The notes under the pieces were generated by a model. It had not been told where the DNA came from, ran no database searches, and saw only the letters and a program-made list of their open reading frames with translations. The position numbers and the translations under genes were made by a program. From Neorhodopirellula pilleata (lineage in GTDB: Bacteria > Planctomycetota > Planctomycetia > Pirellulales > Pirellulaceae), in the NCBI RefSeq assembly GCF_007859915.1, contig NZ_SJPM01000007.1:77298-141297 (forward strand): a DNA stretch of 64,000 bases, given 5' to 3'. This document shows, piece after piece, positions 13,926-22,680 of this stretch. Numbering within the stretch: the first letter of the stretch is position 1; every line of letters begins with the position of its first letter.

Positions 13926-16712
13926 TTACAGAGACCGAAACAGGTCGCTTTGGCAGATGGTTTGAACGACTGTTCGCAACCCGTCGCCTTCTTGTCGAAC
14001 TTGAGCGGTGATCGCATCGATGTCGGCTTGGTCGGCAAATCTGAGGGAGCGTCCTAACGCATAAGTGGCTAGCTTGGATACCATCGCTCGAACGAACTGA
14101 TCTTGACGATGCTGCAGCAAAAACCGTTTCAAACCATCCATCCCATCGAGTGTTTGACGATTGAACAATTCGCTCGACGCATCGACCGGTTTGCCTCGGA
14201 TTTCACTCCGCCACCTCCCTAACGCGTCGTAGTTTTCAAACGCGATACCCCATGGATCGATCTTCACGTGACACGACATGCAAGCGGCATGGTTGCGGTG
14301 ATCCTCGATTCGTTCCTTCAGTGTCATCTTGGCAATCTCCGGATCGGCCAAGTCGATCTGCGGTACCGCCGGCGGCGGGGGAGGTGGCGGATCCGCCAGG
14401 ATGCTTTCGAGTAACCAGATCGCGCGCTTGAGTGGGTGCGAGTCGGGCCAGTCCGAGTTCATCGCCAACGTTCCCGCCTGCGTGAGTAGCCCACCACGTC
14501 GATAGTCATTGCCGATCGTGACGCGTCGAAAGTGATTTCCTTTCACGTTCGGCCATCCATAGTGACGGGCGAGTCGTTCGTTGATGATGGTGTAGTCGCA
14601 ATGGACGAAGTCAAGAACACTGGCGTTTGACTTCAGCACTTCGCTAAATAGGCCGACCGGTTCATATAGCATGGCCTCTTTCAACAGTGGATCAAACCCG
14701 GGTACGTTTTGCTTGAAATTCTGAAACTCGAGTAATTCCAAGTCCAACCATTGATGGACGAAGTGCTGAGAAAATCGTTCGCTGCGGGGATCGTCGAGCA
14801 TGCGTTGAACCTGAGCGACCAACGCCTCTGAATCGGCGAGTTGTCCGGATTCGGCCAGGGCCAGCAATTCAGGATCGGGAACGCTGCACCACAGAAAAAT
14901 CGATAGCCGGTTGGCTAACGCGTGGAGGTTCAATCGCGATTGATCGTCGCGGTTCGATTGGCTATCCGTTGTTTTAGAATCGAAACCAGTTGATGTAGCG
15001 GTGAGGTAAAGAAACTGAGGCGACGAGAGCACCGTCGCCAGGACTTCGATCACGGCTTCTTCGAACGTCTCGCACTGCGGTCGCATCGCGGCGAACAGTT
15101 TTAATTTCGCGTTGATTTCCTCGTCAGTGACCGGTCGTCGCCAAGCCCGCCTCATGAACTTCGCGATGATCTCACGAGCATAACTTGGCTCGTCATCGGA
15201 ATCATCGCTTGAAACGAGAATGTTCCGATGCGACTCGGGCGGCCACTGGTCGTAGACCGGTGCCGCGACATGAACGTAGTCGATCTGGATCTCGGACGCT
15301 GATACGGAACTGTTGACCAACCGTATGTACTCCGATGGACTCGGTGTCGTGCCCATCAGCGATGTTTTGCGGACCGAATTGCGGGGATAGATCTCGCCGA
15401 GCGGGACGTCCCATTGGATCAGTTGAGGTTGGTTGGGGGACGCCGTGACGGGCGTGTCGTCGTCGCTGACCGGCAACAACGCACGGCCTTCGTTACTCGC
15501 TTGCCAACCGAATAACAACTGCATGCTAGGGATATCGTCCTCCGTCGTGTTGACTCGCGATGCGCGGACGGTCACTCGCATCGTGCCTTCATCGGGCAAT
15601 CGATTGCCCAATTCAATGATCAGTCGCGGTCCGCGTCCGTTGGGCAGAATCGCCACGCAGTCGTCGACATCGGGAAACGACGTTGCCTGGTCCGTCGCCG
15701 CTTTCTCCGTCGGGGCGAATGCGTATCGAGCCCCCGGATAATCCCATTCCGCTTTAGCGGTTCGATCGGTAGATCGATCGTGGTAGTAGGCCGAGTTACG
15801 AGGGCTGGTGAAACTGTTTCGCAGTTTTTCCAATTCGATGGCCAACTTCGTCGGATCGTCTTTCAGCTCCTTTTCGAGCTTGCTAATTTGCTTGTCTTGT
15901 TTATCCCACTCGCGTTGAGCGGCGTCTCGGATCGGAATGTTCCAGTGGAGTGTTTCGGGGCGGTCGCCAATGACGATTGCGCGTCGCAATGCCTTGCGAG
16001 CGATGCGGTGATAGGTTTCGAATTGCGAAACCGACAGATGCAATAGCTCGGAACTGTTTTGGAAACCATCAGCGGAGTGAGCTTCGGGTGGCAGGTCACC
16101 GGCGAAATCCCACGGCAATCCGAGTAAATCTTGCAGCGCATAGTTGTGCTCATATCGTGTCATTCGTCGGAATGAAGAGCGGCCCGCAGTACGTCGACGG
16201 ACGATCGAGGCGGTGTGCAACTCGGCCGACAACCAATCGACCAACTCTTGACGTTCCTCGTCCGCCAAATCGCCTTCATCCGGTGGCGGCATTTCGCCCT
16301 TGGTGATCACCGCGAAGATTTCCGCCCACCAATCGGTATCCTCACCGTTAACCAGATCAGGATTGAGTGTATCGATCCGAATGTTTCCTTCGGTCGTATC
16401 AGGGCCATGACAGTCGATGCAGTGACGCTGCAGGAGCGGCTTGACGGTGGTTTCAAACGCCGACAGATCGGCTTGACGGGACTCGGTCACCGACGAACTC
16501 AACTGCCCCGCATGGACCTCGTTCGAAGAAGCCTTGAACCTTGATCGTTGCATTCCGGTTGCTTTGAGCTCTGTCAAGCTCGGTAGTTCGGGAGTCGACA
16601 CGGTTGTCGTCGTCTCACCCCTGAGTTCGCTGGCGAGCGTAGATAGCGTTAAGGTGGTCGCCCAAAGCAACGACAAGAACAATCGATAACGACTGGCTGT
16701 TTGTGATCTCAT
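13926..16712 (-). CDS. DUF1592 (DUF1587/1592/1595/1588/1585) cytochrome-type protein
   Basis: This 928-residue protein starts with a signal peptide (hydrophobic residues 10-28). A planctomycete cytochrome-type heme motif CIDCH (C98, C101, H102) follows, then GEMPPPDEGDLADEE and RRMTRYEHNYALQDLLG of DUF1587. The C-terminal part carries a second CxxCH, CMSCHVKIDPWGIAFENYD (DUF1588), and the DUF1585 end. Such proteins are periplasmic, probably heme-binding, and always paired with DUF1552 or DUF1501 proteins. The pair is thought to take part in oxidative polymer breakdown, but the reaction is unknown. It is the first gene of the minus-strand operon with 12473-13882. Confidence 0.93.
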   Translation of the reverse strand: MRSQTASRYRLFLSLLWATTLTLSTLASELRGETTTTVSTPELPSLTELKATGMQRSRFKASSNEVHAGQLSSSVTESRQADLSAFETTVKPLLQRHCIDCHGPDTTEGNIRIDTLNPDLVNGEDTDWWAEIFAVITKGEMPPPDEGDLADEERQELVDWLSAELHTASIVRRRTAGRSSFRRMTRYEHNYALQDLLGLPWDFAGDLPPEAHSADGFQNSSELLHLSVSQFETYHRIARKALRRAIVIGDRPETLHWNIPIRDAAQREWDKQDKQISKLEKELKDDPTKLAIELEKLRNSFTSPRNSAYYHDRSTDRTAKAEWDYPGARYAFAPTEKAATDQATSFPDVDDCVAILPNGRGPRLIIELGNRLPDEGTMRVTVRASRVNTTEDDIPSMQLLFGWQASNEGRALLPVSDDDTPVTASPNQPQLIQWDVPLGEIYPRNSVRKTSLMGTTPSPSEYIRLVNSSVSASEIQIDYVHVAAPVYDQWPPESHRNILVSSDDSDDEPSYAREIIAKFMRRAWRRPVTDEEINAKLKLFAAMRPQCETFEEAVIEVLATVLSSPQFLYLTATSTGFDSKTTDSQSNRDDQSRLNLHALANRLSIFLWCSVPDPELLALAESGQLADSEALVAQVQRMLDDPRSERFSQHFVHQWLDLELLEFQNFKQNVPGFDPLLKEAMLYEPVGLFSEVLKSNASVLDFVHCDYTIINERLARHYGWPNVKGNHFRRVTIGNDYRRGGLLTQAGTLAMNSDWPDSHPLKRAIWLLESILADPPPPPPPAVPQIDLADPEIAKMTLKERIEDHRNHAACMSCHVKIDPWGIAFENYDALGRWRSEIRGKPVDASSELFNRQTLDGMDGLKRFLLQHRQDQFVRAMVSKLATYALGRSLRFADQADIDAITAQVRQEGDGLRTVVQTICQSDLFRSL

Positions 16713-16951
16713 TCACATCGGTGGGGCGCATCGGGTGGGATGACCGGACGTTTCCAGTCAGATGAATGCAGGCGGGATCCAACAGGGGGGAGGTGTTGGG
16801 CCCCCAGCCGTGATCGTTGCGATCACATGCCGGTCACCGATTGGACGAGCCCATTATACCACAATGGCACGCAAAAGACAGGAACCCGTCGGTGCTGCAC
16901 CGAAGGCGTTCGTCGCCGCCAGAGGATGCTTCTTCGGTGATAGTCAGTTTC

Positions 16952-17200
16952 TCAACTGGTTGTAGTTGTATTCATAATCGTGTTTGCCCAGTCGTACCCG
17001 GACGTTACTGGTGGCAGGGGGCGGCTTTCTGCTTCATACAGCTTGACCGTTTCTTCGACGATCTGGCAGAGTTCAGCAAAGACCGATTTTTCATCGTCCC
17101 CGTGGCATCCACCGTAAAATAGGCCAGGGCAACTTCCGACGAAGCACTGATCGTCGTCGGACCATTCAACGATCTTTACGTATCTAGCAGCAGCATTCAT
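16952..17200 (-). CDS. hicB: HicB-like antitoxin
   Basis: This 82-residue protein has the HicB-type partial RNase H fold signature YVKIVEWSDDDQCFVGSCPG, followed by a helix with EKSVFAELCQIVEETVKLY. It overlaps the upstream hicA gene by four bases (17197-17200). It is expected to neutralise HicA and repress the operon. The C-terminal tail is short and shows no clear DNA-binding domain, so autoregulation may be weak or carried by the complex. Confidence 0.88.
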   Translation of the reverse strand: MNAAARYVKIVEWSDDDQCFVGSCPGLFYGGCHGDDEKSVFAELCQIVEETVKLYEAESRPLPPVTSGYDWANTIMNTTTTS

Positions 17201-17394
17201 GATTTGGACTCCTCGATCGCTTTGATAACGGCTCGCTCTTGATATTTCTTCGCATCGTCGCCAGCTTTCCCTGAAATCGTAAGTGGTTTCGCAACTTTCG
17301 GATGAACAAAGTTTCGATGGCTACCCTTTCCTCCGCGATCCTCGAAGCCTGCTGCTTCCAAATCAGCAACGAGTTCGCGAATCTTCCTTGGCAC
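17197..17394 (-). CDS. hicA: HicA-like mRNA interferase toxin
   Basis: This 65-residue protein has a double-stranded RNA-binding-like fold: MPRKIRELVADLEAAGF, then GGKGSHRNFVHP with the catalytic His, then KPLTISGKAGDDAKKYQERA. HicA toxins cleave mRNA on ribosomes. Gene order is hicA then hicB with a four-base overlap, the standard arrangement. A longer in-frame start is not supported. The pair sits alone between the DUF1592 operon and a repeat cluster. Confidence 0.9.
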   Translation of the reverse strand: MPRKIRELVADLEAAGFEDRGGKGSHRNFVHPKVAKPLTISGKAGDDAKKYQERAVIKAIEESKS

Positions 17395-17612
17395 AACAAG
17401 TTCCTTTCAAAAATCAGGTTCTCTCGCATCTTATCCTCTGCCCGATCGCGATTCCAGTCGCCCTGACGAACGCCGCCACATCGAAGGGAAAACCCGACGA
17501 GGCCATCGTCAATCGGCCGACACCGAGTGGCTTAACCACCGGGACACCGGCGGCATGATTCGGCAATTGGCTACCGTTAGAAATCTACTCCACTCTAGTG
17601 TATCTGTTGGTT

Positions 17613-17697
17613 TACTCATCAAAGAGACCTGACCCATTTGGCTGTGGTACTCATCAAAGAGACCTGACCCATTTGGCTGTGGCACATTTGGCTGTGG
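17613..17697 (+). repeat. 35-bp tandem repeat plus a partial unit
   Basis: Units 17613-17647 and 17648-17682 (tactcatcaaagagacctga and on) are identical. A 15-base partial copy ending in ggctgtgg follows to 17697. With the family N palindrome next to it, this accounts for most of the gap between hicA and the aminotransferase gene; 17395-17612 shows nothing else recognisable. Confidence 0.85.
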
Positions 17698-17708
17698 CAT
17701 TGGTTTTT

Positions 17709-17803
17709 CGTAACCCGCTGCGTAAGCGAGGAATGAGTCAATGTCAATTATCCCTCGCTAATGCTTCGGGTTACGATGCAGACAAAATCAACAGCCCGCT
17801 AGC
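17709..17803. repeat. Family N palindrome, variant 4
   Basis: The inner arms cgtaacccgctgcgtaagcg (from 17709) and cgctaatgcttcgggttacg (ending 17775) pair imperfectly. The right flank aaaatcaacagcccgctagc matches the outer arm of the other family N elements, while the left outer arm is missing. It overlaps the last codons of the DegT-type gene. Confidence 0.65.
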
Positions 17804-18890
17804 TATGTCCTCGCACAAATTGGCCGACGCGTTCGGCCACTTCTTCGGCGAGCAGATAGCGATGATCCATTAGCACGATCTGATCGGCCAACGTGGCCGC
17901 GTTGGCCAAACTCAAGGGCTTGTGAACCCGGCGTTGGCTCATCCGATGCGAACTGCGATAGCCTTCGCCTAAGGTGATACCGATGGCTGACATTTGATGT
18001 CGCAAGTCGGCGCGTTGAATCGGATCGGATACGGCCATAGCAAGTTTGTAGTACGACGTTCGCAGGTCTGTCCAGTTTTGCTGGACGATTCGCACGCCGA
18101 TCGATTGCCAATCGAGTTGTATCAATCGCCGCACACTCTCGCGCCGGTGATCATCCATGGTTGCGAGCGTCGGCCACTGCGGAATCAATGCGGCACATTG
18201 CAGCGGCGAGAGCCCGAACGTGTCACTGGGCCGCTCGGCATAGGAACGGATTCGAGCCGCGATCCGATCGTCACGGGTCACAACGGCACCACCGCTTCCG
18301 CATGTCAACGGTTTGCTGCCGCCAAAACTAAGGGTTGCGACGTCGGAGTAAGTACCAACCGGTCGAAATGCGTCGCCTTCGATCCAACCCGCACCGGGAA
18401 CCTGGCAGGCATCCTCGATCATCATCCAACCGCGATCCTGGCAGATCTGACGCAGGGATTGGACATCGGCGAGTTGGCCATAAAGGTGCGAGAACAACAC
18501 CGCCTTGATTCCCGGTCGGTCGAGTTGCCTCAACGATGCCGGGCATATCGTCACGCCATTGCATTCGACATCGACCAACACGGGTGTGGCTTCCAACAAT
18601 TCGATGCACCGGAGATTTCCGGGGTAGTCATAGGCCGCGACGACGACCTCATCGCCTCGTCCGACGCCGACGCCACGCAACGCCGATTCGACCGCCATCG
18701 TGCCGCTGCAACACAATCGCACGTGGCTCACGTCGTATCGGTCTTGGATGATCCGAGTCAGTTCGGCAGCCAGATCGCTGTGATACCGTCCCCACTGGCC
18801 CGACCTCCAAGCCTCTTGGATCGACCGCTCGATCGCCGGATCGCAGGGCGGCCAAACCGGCCATCGGGAAGGGTCGGCAGTGATTGGCAT
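17799..18890 (-). CDS. DegT/DnrJ/EryC1/StrS-family PLP aminotransferase
   Basis: This 363-residue fold-type I PLP enzyme shows the family pattern RLCCSGTMAVESALRGVGVG, DEVVVAAYDYPGN, AVLFSHLYGQLADV, MIEDACQVPGAGW and the PLP lysine segment TLSFGGSKPLTCGSGGAVVT. Relatives aminate keto-sugars for surface polysaccharides or antibiotics. The substrate cannot be told from sequence. It starts seven bases downstream of argC on the same strand, so the two are probably co-transcribed although no shared pathway is obvious. The last codons run into a family N palindrome. Confidence 0.9.
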   Translation of the reverse strand: MPITADPSRWPVWPPCDPAIERSIQEAWRSGQWGRYHSDLAAELTRIIQDRYDVSHVRLCCSGTMAVESALRGVGVGRGDEVVVAAYDYPGNLRCIELLEATPVLVDVECNGVTICPASLRQLDRPGIKAVLFSHLYGQLADVQSLRQICQDRGWMMIEDACQVPGAGWIEGDAFRPVGTYSDVATLSFGGSKPLTCGSGGAVVTRDDRIAARIRSYAERPSDTFGLSPLQCAALIPQWPTLATMDDHRRESVRRLIQLDWQSIGVRIVQQNWTDLRTSYYKLAMAVSDPIQRADLRHQMSAIGITLGEGYRSSHRMSQRRVHKPLSLANAATLADQIVLMDHRYLLAEEVAERVGQFVRGHS

Positions 18891-18897
18891 CAGCCCT

Positions 18898-19956
18898 CTA
18901 ACCGCTCAATCCGCTGCTTTGATTCATGCCGAACATCACGTTCATGTTCTGCACCGCCGCGCCGCTGGCCCCCTTGGTCAGGTTGTCGATCGCACAAACG
19001 AGGATCGCTCGTCCGGGGCGGTTAGAGGTTCCTGAAACGCGGACGGTCATTTGCACGTGATTGGTCGTGGCGACGTGCTTGGTCGATGGAAGGTGATCGA
19101 CGACGTGGATGAACGGTTCACCGAGATAGGTTTGGCGCAGCGTCGCCATCAGTTTTTCGGCGATGGCTTCGGGGGTGGAACCGGCGGCGTCGGTCGGGCG
19201 AACATAGATGGTCGATAAGATGCCTCGATCCATCGGCGTTAGATGCGGCGTGAAGAGGACTTCGACTTCGCTGCCGCTGATTCGTTGAATCAGGTCTTGC
19301 ATTTCCGGGCCGTGGCGGTGCGAGGCGACCGAGTAGGCCGCGATCTGTTCGTTGGCTTCGCAGTACAGCGTGCCAAGTTTTGGCGAACGGCCGGCTCCGC
19401 TGACGCCGCTTTTGGAATCGACGATGATATCGGTCGTTTGAATCAATCCGGCCTTCACCAACGGGGCCAACGGCATGATCGCCGACGTCGGATAACAACC
19501 GGGATTGGCGACGACGTCGGCCGTCGCGATCTGATCGGCAAAGAATTCCGGCATCCCGTAGACGACGTTGCCGACCCGTTCGGGCCACGGGTGGGTGACA
19601 CCGTACCAATGTTCGTAAAGTTCGACACTGGAGAGTCGAAAGTCGGCACTAAAGTCGATCACCCGCAATCCGGCGTCGGCCAATTCCTTGACGCTTTGCG
19701 CGGACGCGCCGTGCGGCAAACAACACATCGCCACGTCAGCTTGTTTGGCGATCGCATCGGGATCGAACGGTTGCAAAGCGATTTCGCAGCGTCCGGCCAA
19801 CGACGGATGGATCTCCGACAGCGGTTTGCCTTCGTCGGCGCGGCTCGTCGCGACGGTTAGTTCCGCCTGCGGATGGACGAGCAGCAACCGGGCAACTTCC
19901 AGAGCGGTGTACCCGGTCGAACCGATCAAAGCAACGCGAAGTGTGTTGGATTTCAT
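18898..19956 (-). CDS. argC: N-acetyl-gamma-glutamyl-phosphate reductase
   Basis: This 352-residue enzyme catalyses the NADPH-dependent third step of arginine synthesis. The N-terminal Rossmann segment VALIGSTGYTALEVARLLL, the active-site Cys in VVANPGCYPTSA and the conserved SGVSGAGR are all present. The start is set at MKSNTLRVALIGSTG (19956). An in-frame extension to 20022 is translated from a low-complexity acttaa repeat and is unlikely to be coding. Other arg genes are not in the window. Confidence 0.95.
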   Translation of the reverse strand: MKSNTLRVALIGSTGYTALEVARLLLVHPQAELTVATSRADEGKPLSEIHPSLAGRCEIALQPFDPDAIAKQADVAMCCLPHGASAQSVKELADAGLRVIDFSADFRLSSVELYEHWYGVTHPWPERVGNVVYGMPEFFADQIATADVVANPGCYPTSAIMPLAPLVKAGLIQTTDIIVDSKSGVSGAGRSPKLGTLYCEANEQIAAYSVASHRHGPEMQDLIQRISGSEVEVLFTPHLTPMDRGILSTIYVRPTDAAGSTPEAIAEKLMATLRQTYLGEPFIHVVDHLPSTKHVATTNHVQMTVRVSGTSNRPGRAILVCAIDNLTKGASGAAVQNMNVMFGMNQSSGLSG

Positions 19957-19965
19957 TTCACAAAA

Positions 19966-20007
19966 ACTTAAACTTAAACTTAAACATGAACTTAAACTCA
20001 AACATGA
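19966..20007 (+). repeat. acttaa hexamer tract
   Basis: About seven units of acttaa and variants (acatga, actcaa) lie just upstream of the argC start. The tract could vary in length by slippage and change spacing in the argC leader. Confidence 0.75.
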
Positions 20008-20116
20008 GCCGAGAGCAATCACTGTTTGTTAAGCACGTTGGGTGATATTTTTCCGCTTAACTGAATTAGCCGTTTGGGCGCTAGCCCCGGTTAAGTGGGA
20101 ACCGTGGCTAGCGGCG

Positions 20117-20224
20117 TGTTGATTTAATCGTAACCCGAAGCGTGAGCGAGGGATTCATCACCATTAAGTCCTTTGTATGTATCCCTCGCTCACGCTTCGG
20201 GTTTCGATGAGGACTAAATCAACA
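20117..20224. repeat. Family N nested palindrome, variant 1
   Basis: The outer arms are tgttgattta (20117-20126) and taaatcaaca (20215-20224). The inner arms aacccgaagcgtgagcgagg (from 20132) and cctcgctcacgcttcgggtt (ending about 20203) form a long stem. The same outer arms enclose a completely different inner stem at 30424-30530 and 45415-45521. Confidence 0.85.
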
Positions 20225-20318
20225 GCCCGCAAGCGCCAAATCGACTAACAAACCGAATCACTTCAACAGACATGCTGAATTGAAAACTATTCGACGTACG
20301 GCGTCACGCTTCGATTAT

Positions 20319-20369
20319 CGGGAGGCAGAGCCTCCAAGACAGTGCGTTCCCAGGCGGGAGCCTGGGAAC
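20319..20369. repeat. Family P palindrome, partial copy
   Basis: It contains cgggaggcagagcctcc and the perfect palindromic core gttcccaggc...gcctgggaac (20346-20369). Other copies lie at 43401-43505, 43754-43858 and 49590-49703. Confidence 0.8.
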
Positions 20370-20416
20370 GAGTGCCGACCGTTAACCGGGGCTAACGCCC
20401 GTCGGCTGATAAACTC

Positions 20417-22069
20417 TCACAGATTCGGGGTCAATTCGAGCAGGCTGCTAATCAATGGTAACAATTGTTTCTTGCGGCTGACGACGTTATCGAGTTTATA
20501 AAGGTTGTCTTCAAGTTGGGGATAATTGATTTCTTCCCAACCTTCCGGCTCGCTACTCATCAATAACAAACTGCCGTTGCTCGAGATGTCCGTAATCAAC
20601 AGGGCAGAGAACTCCAACTGCAGTTCTTGGCAGAGTCGTTCGAGCGCTTTGGATAGTTCCGTCTTGCGTTGCCAAAACAGGTCGAATCCGATCTCTTCGA
20701 TTTGAGAGATGGAAAACCGTTTGCCGCCTTCTTCGAACTGCTTGCAATCTTCTCGGACGACCTTATCTGGGGTGCAGGTTCGCAGTGCCGAGCCGACTTG
20801 AAAGAAGTCCGTCGCGAACTGTTCGAGATCGACTTTGCAGTAACCTTGCAACCATTGCAAGATATCGCGGTCGACATCGGTCGTCGTCGGCGAGCGTAGG
20901 TACAACGTGTCGCTGATGATTCCCGAAGCCATGCACAACGCAATGCCTGGTTCGGGATCGATTTTGGCTTGCCTAAACAAACGTGCGACGAGGGTACAGG
21001 TCGAACCGACCGGGTCCATCATGAACCGCATCGGCCCGGTCGATTTTAGCGACCCGCCAAGCCGGTGGTGATCGAGCACTTCGATGATATCGGCCTCGTC
21101 GGCACCCTCGACGGCTTGCCCGAGTTCATTGTGATCGACCAGGACTAATTCGGGGCGCGGCGGGTGCACCAGGTCGCTTTTGCTGAGCACGCCGATCAGT
21201 TTGTTGTTGTCGGTGACCGGAAAGACAGCCTGGGTGGATCGATAGATCCGTTGCTTGGCCTCGGTCACGGGCATCTTAGCAGGCAAGGATTCGAAGTTCC
21301 GTTCGATCGCATCTTCGACGATTTGGGCGGCTTTGATCCGCATCGTCGTCGTTGCCGTGTCTAAGGGACTGGTGATCACGGCGACGCCTCGGTTGCGGGC
21401 CAGTTCGATCAGCCCGCTGGATAACTCGAATCCCCCGGTTACGACGAGAGCCCGGACACCCATCTCGAGGGCGGGTAATTGGATCGTTGGACGATCGCCG
21501 CTGACGACGAGCAATTGCTCGGGCGGGAATTCTTTCAAGCGATCGGTGAATCCGCCGGCACTCATGGCACCGACGGTGACGATCAAGTTTTCCTGCTCTT
21601 CGGCATCGATCTCATACTGAAATTTGCCGCCAAGAACCGAAACGATGCTCTTTAAACTCGATCGAACGCCACGCGACGAGGTGGGGTCGACGTTGCCCAC
21701 GAAAACCAGTTCGAGCAGGTCCAAAAGCGTGAGCAATCCGAGCAGTCGGTCGTTGTCGTCGAGTACGGGGATCGAACGCAGTCCGTGGGCGTTCATGAGT
21801 TGGTAGACGTCATAGAACACGTCGGTGGGCCGAGCGAAAACGACCTCGCGGTTGCAGATGTCCTCGAGCTCAGGACGGACGTCCATGATGATCCGAGGCA
21901 ACGCGACCTTGGCTTGCCGCAGCGCAAACTCGGTCCGTTCATTGGGGGCACCACAGCACGCGGCGATCGCATCCGGGCGAGTCGTGCGTTTGAGGAAATC
22001 GGCATAGGCCAGGGCACTGCAGATCGCATCGGTGTCGGGGTTTCGGTGTCCGAAAACGTGGACGGTCAT
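20417..22069 (-). CDS. Manganese-dependent inorganic pyrophosphatase with CBS and DRTGG domains
   Basis: This 550-residue family II (DHH) pyrophosphatase has the first metal motif GHRNPDTDAICSA at residues 7-19, then the regulatory insert of two CBS domains (around residues 75-130 and 265-310) flanking a DRTGG domain. LVDHNELGQAV and the DHH motif EVLDHHRLG follow, with the DHHA2 domain at the C-terminus. The enzyme hydrolyses pyrophosphate to phosphate in the cytoplasm, and CBS domains let adenine nucleotides tune activity. No operon partner is clear; coaC lies 53 bases upstream on the same strand. Confidence 0.93.
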   Translation of the reverse strand: MTVHVFGHRNPDTDAICSALAYADFLKRTTRPDAIAACCGAPNERTEFALRQAKVALPRIIMDVRPELEDICNREVVFARPTDVFYDVYQLMNAHGLRSIPVLDDNDRLLGLLTLLDLLELVFVGNVDPTSSRGVRSSLKSIVSVLGGKFQYEIDAEEQENLIVTVGAMSAGGFTDRLKEFPPEQLLVVSGDRPTIQLPALEMGVRALVVTGGFELSSGLIELARNRGVAVITSPLDTATTTMRIKAAQIVEDAIERNFESLPAKMPVTEAKQRIYRSTQAVFPVTDNNKLIGVLSKSDLVHPPRPELVLVDHNELGQAVEGADEADIIEVLDHHRLGGSLKSTGPMRFMMDPVGSTCTLVARLFRQAKIDPEPGIALCMASGIISDTLYLRSPTTTDVDRDILQWLQGYCKVDLEQFATDFFQVGSALRTCTPDKVVREDCKQFEEGGKRFSISQIEEIGFDLFWQRKTELSKALERLCQELQLEFSALLITDISSNGSLLLMSSEPEGWEEINYPQLEDNLYKLDNVVSRKKQLLPLISSLLELTPNL

Positions 22070-22122
22070 GTTGTTCGATCAAAGTAAAGAATGAGCAGCC
22101 GACGGGCGGCGGGGAAATCCGT

Positions 22123-22662
22123 TTAGACGATTGCTCGAATCGCTTCGATAATCTTAGTCGGTTCGCTCATCCGTCCGACACCCTGGACACGGCAACTGAG
22201 CCATCCTTTTTCGGGGCCGATCATTTGACAACCGTCGTTGATTAAAGTCGTCACGTTTCGTTGCACGCTGGGTTGATGCCACATGGCGTAACTCATCGCC
22301 GGAGCGAGCAAAACCGGTGCCGTGTTTTGCAAATACATGGTCCCAAGCAAATCATCGGCCGAACCGTGGGCGAAACTCGACAACACCGAAGCGGTTGCCG
22401 GCGCGACGACGAACGCGGCAATGTCGCGAACCAGTTCGATGTGAGCCCCGAGCGGGAAACGCGGATCGAACGACCTCGTCGCGACAGGGCGGCCCGACAG
22501 AGCCGCCAAGGTGGACTGGCCGATGAACTCCATCGCCCCGTCGGTCATCACGACTTGAACTTGAAATCCGGCCTGGGCCAGCTTGCTGCACAAATCAGCG
22601 GCTTTGTACGCGGCAATTCCGCCGGCAATGCCCAGGACAATCTTGGTGGTCGATGATGACAT
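22123..22662 (-). CDS. coaC: Phosphopantothenoylcysteine decarboxylase (stand-alone CoaC flavoprotein)
   Basis: This 179-residue HFCD-family flavoprotein has the FMN-binding start IVLGIAGGIAAYKAADLCSKL, then VVAPATASVLSSFAHGSADDLL, the substrate segment APAMSYAMW and the flexible flap CRVQGVGRMSEP with the active-site Cys. It makes 4'-phosphopantetheine from phosphopantothenoylcysteine in CoA synthesis. Most bacteria fuse this to CoaB; here the protein ends after the decarboxylase part. The common Asn in the PAMN motif is Ser. It lies 18 bases downstream of the response regulator gene on the same strand. Confidence 0.85.
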   Translation of the reverse strand: MSSSTTKIVLGIAGGIAAYKAADLCSKLAQAGFQVQVVMTDGAMEFIGQSTLAALSGRPVATRSFDPRFPLGAHIELVRDIAAFVVAPATASVLSSFAHGSADDLLGTMYLQNTAPVLLAPAMSYAMWHQPSVQRNVTTLINDGCQMIGPEKGWLSCRVQGVGRMSEPTKIIEAIRAIV

Positions 22663-22680
22663 GAAATCCAGACCGATTGT

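Larger units (their letters stand above)
20065..20410. repeat. Split family R palindrome with other repeats between its arms
   Basis: The left arm attagccgtttgggcgctag (from 20065) continues into ccccggttaa. It is the inverse of the right arm at 20381-20410, which reads gttaaccggggctaacgccc and ends gtcggctgat. Normally the arms are about 10 bases apart; here a family N and a family P element lie between them. The interval 20023-20416 holds no gene. Confidence 0.65.

Noticed and set aside
16952..17394. HicAB as part of the Hint toxin island
   Set aside because: It is a classical chromosomal type II pair 7 kb away on the other strand, with the DUF1592 operon between. Nothing links it to the Hint genes.
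17994..19025. 343-codon plus-strand frame opposite the aminotransferase gene
   Set aside because: It is the antisense shadow of a well-conserved DegT-type gene in GC-rich DNA. It is Arg/His-rich, has no family motifs and overlaps argC too.
19957..20022. Extended N-terminus for ArgC
   Set aside because: It is translated from a hexamer repeat into a Leu/Ser run. The Rossmann start directly follows ATG 19956.
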